Part shown: positions 33,424-39,112 of the stretch, piece after piece
Layout: the number at the start of each line of letters is the position of its first letter
Numbering within the stretch: position 1 is the first letter of the stretch
Origin: an uncultured Anaerotruncus sp.
GTDB taxonomy: Bacteria; Bacillota; Clostridia; Oscillospirales; Ruminococcaceae
Direction: 5' to 3'
Length of the DNA: 39,112 nucleotides
Assembly: GCA_944385965.1 (NCBI GenBank)
Contig: CALWZG010000065.1
Span: forward strand, 1 to 39,112
The notes under the pieces: generated by a model
What the model was told of the DNA's origin: nothing
Seen by the model: the letters and a program-made list of their open reading frames with translations, nothing else
Database searches by the model: none
Program-made: the position numbers and the translations under genes

Positions 33424-33637
33424 TGCAACACAGTTCCTCTCTTTTAACAGCTATACAGCCATTGTATATCCACTGGCAACAGGGCATATAAAACAAACCC
33501 TTCAGCCATCTTCCAATCGCTCAGCAGGGTATCCCCCATGCATATTCCTGTTGCACACAAATATTCTTCTGGATTCCTTCAAATCAGTTTTTCATCTATG
33601 TATGTCCATCCCTTGATGAAATACATTCGGATAACCG

Positions 33638-34570
33638 TTAACAACGGTTTTGCTTGTCCAGGTAAAGAGCAGTATCTGCGGCTCCAATCACTTCTTCCAA
33701 TCTGTCATCAGCGGTGACATTTGTCTTTCCAACAGAAATACTTGCCCAAACCTTTTCTCCTTTTCCTGCGTCCCGCATTGTGTTTTTGATTGTTTGTACA
33801 AAAGCATCTGCTTTCTCTTCTGTTTCAAATCCGCTGCAAAGAAGAATAAATTCATCCCCGCCCATCCGGCATACAATATCAGATGAACGAACTATATTTT
33901 TTAATGTTGAGGCTATTTTTTTCAGCACATGATTTCCTAACATATGACCAAATGTATCATTGACCTCTTTGAACTTATCTACATCAATGATAAACAGCCA
34001 GCAAAATGGGTTTGTATCCACATAATACTTATAGCGTTCTTGGAAGGTGCGATAGTTTATTAAACCGGTCAATCCATCCCTTTCGGCTAATGTTTGGAGA
34101 TATTTCATTTTTTCCAGTTTTTCATTGTACTGGTTCAAAAGTGTTTTTGGATAATATTCCCCGTCAGCCTGCTCAAGATTGGGCAGAGAGTGATGAATAT
34201 GAATGATTTTCCATCCATCCTCCCCACGCTGATACAGCATCGTGAAGCGGCTATCCATATCAATGGTAACTTCCTTGTCTTCATCTTCCCAATAAATATA
34301 GATTTCTCCATACACCAAACAGAGCTCTTCCGACAACTGTACCGGCTCACACCAGAAATCACGAAATTGAAACTGGATGTTGTTGTGCTCTAAGAATTCT
34401 TCATACATAGCTTTTTCAAACGCTTGTGCTGTTTTATAGATTTCGTGCTTTCCCGTTCCAATAATCGTACAGGTGGGATCAATCCACTTCTGGATGGGAT
34501 GACGGCCATCTTCGTCAACATCCGCAAAATAAGTTTGCCACATTTGTTGGGTTAGCTTATAAAAGTCCAT
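33638..34570 (-). CDS. Cytosolic diguanylate cyclase with NTF2/SnoaL-like N-terminal domain
   Basis: A 310-aa soluble protein. Residues 1-135 look like an NTF2/SnoaL-type cone fold (WIDPTCTIIGTGKHEIYKTA, then DGWKIIHIHHSLPN). A short coiled segment (LLNQYNEKLEKMKYLQTLAERD) leads to the GGDEF domain at 160-310. The active loop MGGDEF is at 236-241 and a product-inhibition I-site RSSD sits at 228-231 exactly five residues before it. Both are intact, so synthesis of c-di-GMP with feedback is expected. AAGGAG lies before the ATG. A 214-base gap separates it from the EAL gene; the pair likely acts as opposing enzymes. Confidence 0.92.
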   Translation of the reverse strand: MDFYKLTQQMWQTYFADVDEDGRHPIQKWIDPTCTIIGTGKHEIYKTAQAFEKAMYEEFLEHNNIQFQFRDFWCEPVQLSEELCLVYGEIYIYWEDEDKEVTIDMDSRFTMLYQRGEDGWKIIHIHHSLPNLEQADGEYYPKTLLNQYNEKLEKMKYLQTLAERDGLTGLINYRTFQERYKYYVDTNPFCWLFIIDVDKFKEVNDTFGHMLGNHVLKKIASTLKNIVRSSDIVCRMGGDEFILLCSGFETEEKADAFVQTIKNTMRDAGKGEKVWASISVGKTNVTADDRLEEVIGAADTALYLDKQNRC

Positions 34571-34874
34571 CTATTTCATGCTCCTTTGGTGAATAGTCAC
34601 TTCATTATCACACAAAATCCTTGCCGGAAATCCTCCATTCAAATAAAGTTACTGCCATAGTATCCTGCTTATAATCAAAAAAGGAGTGATTTATCTGACA
34701 ATATTATATCACATTGATAGGGCTATCGGCAAGCTGAAAGCGTAATTTGACCCACTTTTTGGATTAGATAACTGTAACACATTTAATAATTATTTTTCCT
34801 CTTGATCCTGGATCTGCTCTCTACAAAATAATTTTTAAAGTATTGGTATCACCTCATTTGGGGCATAACAAAAT
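34571..34874. other. Gap between the diguanylate cyclase and integrase terminator
   Basis: About 300 bases, A+T-rich. It should contain the promoter of the minus-strand cyclase gene near 34590-34690. A strong ribosome-site-like AAAAGGAG at 34679-34686 (plus strand) is followed only by a 16-codon frame without an ordinary start codon. Nothing else was recognised. Confidence 0.45.
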
Positions 34875-34898
34875 ACTCGCCACTTAAAAGTGCCGAGT
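34875..34898 (-). terminator. Possible terminator of the integrase gene
   Basis: ACTCG-C-CACTT at 34875-34885 pairs with AAGTG-C-CGAGT at 34888-34898, with one C-C mismatch and a two-base loop. A few T follow on the minus strand. It lies 24 bases after the integrase stop. Confidence 0.5.
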
Positions 34899-34921
34899 TC
34901 AAACAAATAAATTATCAAATT

Positions 34922-35884
34922 TTAAGCTATCACCCGCTCATAAGCATATTTAATAGCATCCAGCCTCAGTTCTGCATAGATAAGAGTCGTTTTGGGATCT
35001 GTATGCCCCAGCAGATGCTGGATCACCGTAAGATCCATTCCTCCATGCAGTGCATTGGTAGCAAAGGTGTGACGCATCAGGTGAGGATGAATGCGGCGAG
35101 CTTCTCCGGCCCGATCCCCTATCTTTTGCAGGGCCTTCTCAATCGCCCTGGGAGACATGGGTTCATAAGGTGTCCGGGAACTTGCAAAAAGCGCCTCTCC
35201 ACCTTTTCGGCCAGTGAGATACTCTTGAAGCATCAGCTTCGCCCGAACGGAAAAGTACACTATCCGCTCCTTGTGGCCTTTTCCAAGTACCACCACGCTA
35301 CGGGTCTGCCAATCCACTTGGTTGACTCGGATACCAGTCACCTCACTCAAACGGCAGCCGGAAGAAACTAAGAACTCCACCAACGCCTTCTCCTTGTAGG
35401 TATGGCATCCGTCCCGCAGCTGTTCCAGTTCCTCCGGGCTCAGCGGGCGGCGGGCCTTTATGCGGTCGATTTTGAGAGACTTGATCTTCCGCATGGGGTT
35501 GCGCTTGATGATGTCCTCCATGTCTAACCAAGCAAAAAAAGAACGCAAAGTGTTGATATGTGTCTGGATGCTGCTATCCTTTAGCCCCCTGCCAGATAGA
35601 TAACCAATGTATGCCCGGATATCATCTGTGGTGATCTTCGTCACATGCTTGTCTACCTGAACGGCAAATGCGCCCAGCATCTCCTGATAATTTTTCAGGG
35701 TCTTAGGAGAGAGACCATCGATCTTTTTGGCAGTCAAGAATGAGGAGATTCGCTTTTTCAGGTTGCTTCGTTCCCGCACTGGCTCCTTAGTGATGCAGTT
35801 GCCATCCAATAGTTCCTTCAGTATGCCTTCCCCGCACCCAAACAACTCTTTAATTTTATTCTGCAGTTCCCGCTTTGCATCCAT
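34922..35884 (-). CDS. Tyrosine recombinase (phage integrase family)
   Basis: A 320-aa site-specific recombinase. An extra N-terminal helical stretch (1-45) precedes the SAM-like core-binding domain (46-130: SFLTAKKIDGLSPKTLKNYQ). The catalytic domain (148-320) has Arg178 (SSGCRLSEV), a Lys in the GKGHKERIV hairpin, His268-x-x-Arg271 (HPHLMRHTFAT), His294 (HLLGHTD) and the nucleophile Tyr303 (LIYAEL). All are intact. The start has AAGGAG nine bases upstream. It faces away from the Mu-like genes. Mu-type phages move by DDE transposition, so this enzyme may belong to another element or to a hybrid prophage. Confidence 0.93.
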   Translation of the reverse strand: MDAKRELQNKIKELFGCGEGILKELLDGNCITKEPVRERSNLKKRISSFLTAKKIDGLSPKTLKNYQEMLGAFAVQVDKHVTKITTDDIRAYIGYLSGRGLKDSSIQTHINTLRSFFAWLDMEDIIKRNPMRKIKSLKIDRIKARRPLSPEELEQLRDGCHTYKEKALVEFLVSSGCRLSEVTGIRVNQVDWQTRSVVVLGKGHKERIVYFSVRAKLMLQEYLTGRKGGEALFASSRTPYEPMSPRAIEKALQKIGDRAGEARRIHPHLMRHTFATNALHGGMDLTVIQHLLGHTDPKTTLIYAELRLDAIKYAYERVIA

Positions 35885-35950
35885 TTTAGATGTCTCCTTT
35901 TTGCTCTTAGTATAGCGAAAAGGGGCAGCTTTGTCGAAAAAGCCGCACTA

Positions 35951-36016
35951 ATGCTGGTCGCATCGGTTGCGCTTATTTTGATGTCATGTTACCTGCAATA
36001 CGTGAAAATAGGATAA
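35951..36016 (+). other. Short hydrophobic reading frame, possible gene fossil
   Basis: From ATG at 35951 the frame gives 21 residues, nearly all hydrophobic (MLVASVALILMSCYLQYV), ending KIG-stop. The frame stays open upstream through EKAA towards the integrase promoter but has no ribosome site or earlier start. It reads like the C-terminal end of a small phage membrane protein whose beginning was lost. It precedes a terminator. Confidence 0.3.
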
Positions 36017-36028
36017 ACAAAACGTGAA

Positions 36029-36072
36029 AACCCCTAAAACCGCCCTTTACAGGTGGCCTTAGGGGTTGCTTT
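36029..36072 (+). terminator. Terminator before the Mu-like genes
   Basis: AACCCCTAA at 36029-36037 pairs with TTAGGGGTT at 36059-36067, with additional GC pairing inside, followed by GCTTTT. It ends whatever is transcribed from upstream, or works as an attenuator ahead of the phage genes, which start about 95 bases later. Confidence 0.65.
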
Positions 36073-36163
36073 TATGTGGAAATAACAGTACGCTTACCTC
36101 GAAATAGCGCTATTTCAAACAGCACAGCTTGAAATATTGAACTCACGAAAGGGTAATAGGAAC

Positions 36164-36478
36164 ATGACAAAATTTGAAGAAGCCGGACGCGCCAACGCGA
36201 CAATCCGGGGATACATTTTGCGGATGCTGGTCAAGGGCCGCCAGCATAGCCTTATGGTTCGGCGCATCTCCAACGACCTGATGAAAGACGGTCTGGTCTC
36301 CGATCCTGACATTTGGGAGCCGCTCAAGTATCTTACCGATATGGGGCTGATTGAGTTCACCGATGTACGCATCACGCCCTACACAGCCTATGAGCGTGAC
36401 GGCGTGGCCCGTCTGACCACCAAGGGGATTCGGTTCATTGAGAACGGCGGCGATGATGAAGCGGGGATTGATCTGTAA
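36164..36478 (+). CDS. Mu-like phage winged-helix protein
   Basis: A 104-aa protein with an N-terminal helix (FEEAGRANATIRGYILRMLVKG) and a winged-helix body: HSLMVRRISNDLMKDGL, then WEPLKYLTDMGLIEF, ending VARLTTKGIRFIENGG. The closing L-T-x-K-G-x-x-[FL]-[IL]-E is typical of winged-helix proteins encoded just before gp27 in Mu-like phages (VpaChn25_0724 type). The ATG at 36164 was preferred over the TTG at 36137 because it gives family length. Its stop overlaps the gp27 start (TAATG). Confidence 0.75.
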   Translation: MTKFEEAGRANATIRGYILRMLVKGRQHSLMVRRISNDLMKDGLVSDPDIWEPLKYLTDMGLIEFTDVRITPYTAYERDGVARLTTKGIRFIENGGDDEAGIDL

Positions 36479-37059
36479 TGGCCGATAAACCGCGTAAGCC
36501 GCGCTCTGATTCACGAATGTACCAGTTACCAAAAGAGGTTTTGGATCAGGTCAACGAAATGCTGACAAAGGACAACATGAGCTATCGTGACATTCAGCAC
36601 TGGCTTGAGACACAGCATAGCACGAAGGTCAGCCTTTCGTCAATCTCCCGCTATGCCTTCCGCATCTATGAGACGGCGGATCGTGTGGCGAAAGACCTCG
36701 AAAAGACAAAATTCATCGTAGATTTTATAGGCGAAAATCCCGATATTGACACGGTGAAAGTGACCACAGCAATTTTGAAAAGCGGGCTCTTGCAGCGGCT
36801 GTCTAGCGCCGAGGACGAGTTTAACGAGCTCCCTATCGAACAGGCGAGCCGCCTCTTTTTGCAAATCGCCCGAACCGAGAGCAGCGTGAAACGGGCTGAT
36901 TTTGAGATGCGCCGCAAGGTTGATATTGCATTTGAAGAAATGGAACGCCAACTGCTGGACGCCATCAAGCACGACCCGACGCTCTCCAAACAGCTTCGTC
37001 AAGTGCTGTCCGAGGCAAAGGAGAAAATCGACGTTGATTCAGGCGTTATCTCAAAATAG
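36478..37059 (+). CDS. Mu gp27-like protein (DUF3486)
   Basis: A 193-aa protein of the DUF3486 family, found next to the large terminase in Mu-like phages and thought to be a packaging-related small terminase. A basic start (MADKPRKPRSDSRMYQLPKEVLDQVNEML) is followed by the DNA-binding-like segment MSYRDIQHWLETQHSTKVSLSSISRYAFRI, a helix-turn-helix, then long helices to the end. In Mu-like phages the next gene is normally the large terminase; here a Mor-type gene follows after 21 bases. Confidence 0.88.
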   Translation: MADKPRKPRSDSRMYQLPKEVLDQVNEMLTKDNMSYRDIQHWLETQHSTKVSLSSISRYAFRIYETADRVAKDLEKTKFIVDFIGENPDIDTVKVTTAILKSGLLQRLSSAEDEFNELPIEQASRLFLQIARTESSVKRADFEMRRKVDIAFEEMERQLLDAIKHDPTLSKQLRQVLSEAKEKIDVDSGVISK

Positions 37060-37080
37060 TTGATAAAGGGGGCGTGCATA

Positions 37081-37374
37081 GTGGATAGGCCGCTTGAAGA
37101 AGAGCTTACCTTAGAAATGATTCCGGAAGGGCCGTATCGTAGCATTGCCGAAGCTGTCGGGGTGGGGAGCTTTTTAATCATTACCGAGATGCTTGGCGGC
37201 GCCGTCACATATATCCCCAAGAAGGAATCCATTCTCAAGCCGATCCGGGACAGAAGAATCTTGGAAGAGTACAACGGCTACAACAGCAAAGAGTTAGCAA
37301 TCAAATACGGCGTATCCGAGCGTTGGGTGCGCCAACTGATAATTGACAATAGTCAGGAGGAAACAAAACTATGA
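37081..37374 (+). CDS. Mor-family transcription activator
   Basis: A 97-aa protein of the Mu Mor/C activator family. An N-terminal dimerisation part (PYRSIAEAVGVGSFLIITEMLGGAVTYIPK) leads to a C-terminal helix-turn-helix, RDRRILEEYNGYNSKELAIKYGVSERWVRQLI. The tripartite form with GG-x-x-x-Y-[IV]-P is diagnostic. GTG at 37081 was chosen as the start because AAGGGGG lies nine bases upstream; an ATG at 37060 has none. Its stop overlaps the gpT start by four bases (ATGA). Mor normally activates middle transcription from an early-region position, so a place among head genes is odd. Confidence 0.85.
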   Translation: MDRPLEEELTLEMIPEGPYRSIAEAVGVGSFLIITEMLGGAVTYIPKKESILKPIRDRRILEEYNGYNSKELAIKYGVSERWVRQLIIDNSQEETKL

Positions 37375-38279
37375 TTATAACTCAAACATCAATCCGCGAG
37401 GCGTTCAGTGCCTTTAACACAGTGTTTAACAAGGCTTTTTCCGAGACCGAGCCGCAGTATACCAAGGTAGCGATGGAAGTCCCGTCCGACACCCGGGATG
37501 AAACCTACGCTTGGCTGGGTGCCGTCCCCAGCATGAGAGAGTGGATCGGAGACCGCCAGATCAAGAACCTCGCCGCCTATGGCTACACCATTCGCAACAA
37601 GGATTTTGAACTGACCGTTTCCGTGCCGCGCAACGATGTCGAGGATGACCGTATCGGCGTATTTAAACCCATGTTCCAAGACCTTGCTTACAGCGCGCGC
37701 CTTCATCCAGACAAGCTGGTGTTTGGACTCTTTCCTAAGGCTTTCACCGAATTGTGCTTTGATGGGAAGCCGTTTATCAGCGACAACCATACGCTGGGCT
37801 ATGAGGGAAAAAAGGTCACGGCACAGAGCAACAAGGGAACCGCCAAACTCACTCCGGACAGTTACGGCGCGGCCCGTACCCAAATGCTGACCCTTGTCAA
37901 CGATGAGGGCGAGCCGTTGCGCATTGTGCCGGATTTGCTGGTTGTGTCCCCGCAGAAGGAAGCAATCGCCCGTACCATCTTAGAGGCCACTGAGATTCAC
38001 CAAGAGACGAACATCTACAAGGGTACGGCGGAGTTGCTCGTTGTTCCCGAGCTGGCGGCTAATCCTGAGCAGTGGTTCCTTCTGTGCACAAAGCGCCCCG
38101 TGAAGCCCTTCATCTTCCAGAGCAGGCGCAAACCCCAGCTTGTCGCCAAGGACAGGCCCAACGATGACAATGTATTCTGGGAGAAGGAGTTTGTTTACGG
38201 CGTGGATGCCCGCTGCAATGCAGGGTATGGGCTGTGGCAACTCGCCTATGGTTCGGACGGAACGACAGAGGGGGCTTAA
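37371..38279 (+). CDS. Mu-like major head subunit gpT
   Basis: A 302-aa capsid protein of the Mu gpT family (HK97-like fold). Family blocks visible are ETYAWLGAVPSMREWIGDRQIKNL near residue 40, FELTVSVPRNDVEDDRIGVF, the FGLFPKAF...CFDGKPFISDNH region at about 120-140, and PDLLVVSPQKEAIARTIL near 190. Near the C-terminus are RPVKPFIFQSRRKPQLVAKD and FVYGVDARCNAGYGLWQLAYGS. The length is normal. It overlaps the Mor-type gene by four bases and precedes gpI by three. Confidence 0.93.
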   Translation: MIITQTSIREAFSAFNTVFNKAFSETEPQYTKVAMEVPSDTRDETYAWLGAVPSMREWIGDRQIKNLAAYGYTIRNKDFELTVSVPRNDVEDDRIGVFKPMFQDLAYSARLHPDKLVFGLFPKAFTELCFDGKPFISDNHTLGYEGKKVTAQSNKGTAKLTPDSYGAARTQMLTLVNDEGEPLRIVPDLLVVSPQKEAIARTILEATEIHQETNIYKGTAELLVVPELAANPEQWFLLCTKRPVKPFIFQSRRKPQLVAKDRPNDDNVFWEKEFVYGVDARCNAGYGLWQLAYGSDGTTEGA

Positions 38280-38282
38280 CCG

Positions 38283-39112
38283 ATGGAGAATGCCATGCTA
38301 ATTCCTGTTGTCAACAGTCTGGATGTGGAACGTGCCGCACCTCCGAGGGAAATCAAACTCTTCCCTTTGGGCCTTGTTAAGAGCCAAAAGGGAGACTTCC
38401 TTATCGACACGGAATCCTACAACAGCATCCTTAATCACTTCAAGACGCATCATGTCGATATTCCTATCGACTACGAGCATCAGACCTTGCTGGACGTACA
38501 AGCGCCCGCCGCTGGTTGGATTAAAGATTTAACCCTAAAGCAAGACGGCGTGTATGCGTTGGTGGAGTGGACGGATAAGGCTGCGCAATACCTCGCGGCC
38601 AAAGAGTACCGCTACCTGTCCCCGGTGGTCAGCGTCAGGGAGAGCGACAGAAAGGCTCTGCTGCTCCACTCCGCCGCCCTGACGAACACCCCCGCCATTG
38701 ACGGCATGACCGCCATTGTCAACTCAGCGAAAGCCGGAAGCCCTTCTAAGCTGCAAGTGGATGGTGCCGAAGGTGACACTGACAAGCTGCCGCCCGAATC
38801 CGGCGAGCTGGGGGCAGATGATCCCGCCGAGTTTATCAATGGGCTGCGTGGGATGTTGCAGCTTCCCGACGACGCGCCATTCTCCGACATCGAAAATCGG
38901 ATTGCCACGCTTTTGCAGGGGCAATCTGCGCTCAAGCTGGAAGTCAACTCCCTGCGTTTCGAGGCACATAAGTACAAGGCCGAGGAAGCCGTAACAACGG
39001 CGCTCAAGGCAGGGAAGCTCATGCCGTATCAAAAAGACTGGGCATTCCGTTCGGCCATGTCGCAGTTGGAAGCATTTAAGGATTGGGCCGAAAACGCGCC
39101 GCAGGTGGTGCC
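38283..39112 (+). CDS. Mu-like protease/scaffold gpI, 3' end outside window
   Basis: The frame is open from ATG 38283 to the window end (276 codons). It matches the Mu I family, a head-maturation protease with a C-terminal scaffold. PIDYEHQT at about residue 60, PAAGWIKDL, then VEWTDKAAQYLAAKEYRYLSPVV and AALTNTPAIDGM are the conserved blocks. After residue 150 comes an acidic, helical scaffold part. In phage Mu gene I lies before T, whereas here it follows gpT. GGGGGC-type sequence near the gpT stop may act as ribosome site. Confidence 0.9.
   Translation, partial: MENAMLIPVVNSLDVERAAPPREIKLFPLGLVKSQKGDFLIDTESYNSILNHFKTHHVDIPIDYEHQTLLDVQAPAAGWIKDLTLKQDGVYALVEWTDKAAQYLAAKEYRYLSPVVSVRESDRKALLLHSAALTNTPAIDGMTAIVNSAKAGSPSKLQVDGAEGDTDKLPPESGELGADDPAEFINGLRGMLQLPDDAPFSDIENRIATLLQGQSALKLEVNSLRFEAHKYKAEEAVTTALKAGKLMPYQKDWAFRSAMSQLEAFKDWAENAPQVV

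Larger units (their letters stand above)
35951..39112 (+). mobile_element. Mu-like prophage segment (continues past window)
   Basis: Four consecutive products are Mu-type: gp27 (36478-37059), a Mor-domain regulator (37081-37374), the gpT head protein (37371-38279) and the gpI protease (38283 onward). A winged-helix protein precedes gp27, as in other Mu-like phages. The genes are tightly packed and overlap by one to four bases. No transposase A/B, terminase gp28, portal gp29 or gp30 appears within the segment. The left boundary is uncertain; the first phage-like sequence is near 35950. Confidence 0.8.

Noticed and set aside
34679..34740. Possible 16-codon leader peptide after an AAAAGGAG site
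   Set aside because: No normal start codon (CTG only), no attenuator hairpin, and no downstream plus-strand gene.
34725..34790. Possible insertion-sequence end
   Set aside because: The text loosely recalled IS21-type ends, but no inverted partner, target duplication or transposase fragment was found.
1..39112. CRISPR arrays, tRNA or rRNA genes
   Set aside because: No regularly spaced direct repeats and no recognisable RNA-gene sequences were seen; this is by eye only, so a tRNA scan could still be run.

Overview
The window is chromosomal DNA from a spore-forming Firmicute, most likely a Clostridia member of the Ruminococcaceae/Oscillospiraceae type. The evidence is the sporulation genes (yabP, yabQ, yqfC, yqfD, ylbJ/spoVV), the Bacillus-like order yqfC-yqfD-phoH-ybeY-dgkA-era-yqzL-recO, a pyruvate kinase with the extra C-terminal PEP-utilising domain, and strong AGGAGG ribosome binding sites. 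No rRNA, tRNA, CRISPR array or intact insertion sequence was recognised. Most genes are ordinary housekeeping genes; four stretches are accessory or unusual.

Layout. 1-4171: 5'-truncated HAD phosphatase, HD-domain protein, pyruvate kinase, an unrecognised 171-aa gene and a strong terminator. 4214-7164 (minus strand): an amidohydrolase, then the yabP-yabQ-divIC-yabR cluster. 7404-13547 (plus strand): a six-gene restriction-modification operon of LlaJI/McrBC type. It has a 59-aa excisionase-like HTH gene, two tandem amino-methyltransferases, an unrecognised 266-aa protein, a McrB-like AAA+ GTPase lacking an N-terminal recognition domain, and a McrC/LlaJI.R2-like nuclease. 13561-14954 (minus): TetR regulator and a small conserved protein. 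15055-23166 (minus): mutS2, recO, yqzL-like, era, dgkA, ybeY, phoH, yqfD, yqfC. 23282-27481 (plus): ylbJ, a small Cys-rich protein, and a large cell-wall amidase.

27865-30510 (plus) looks like the compacted remains of a peptide/D-amino-acid uptake and breakdown operon. It holds an ABC ATPase cut off just after its Walker A motif, an intact orphan DppC-like permease, one reading frame that joins the first half of an N-acyl-D-amino-acid deacylase to the second half of an M19 dipeptidase, and an out-of-frame 3' fragment of an Asp/Glu racemase. A perfect 20-bp terminator closes it. 30523-34570 (minus): a c-di-GMP pair, consisting of a dual solute-binding-sensor EAL protein with a ruined GGDEF and an NTF2-like/GGDEF cyclase.

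34922-39112: a tyrosine recombinase (minus) beside a Mu-like prophage segment (plus). The segment has a winged-helix protein, gp27, a Mor-type activator, the gpT head protein and the gpI protease (cut by the window end). The order differs from phage Mu and no terminase or portal gene lies in the segment. The restriction operon and the phage segment are the clearest horizontally acquired parts; the 27.9-30.5 kb region records loss by deletion.
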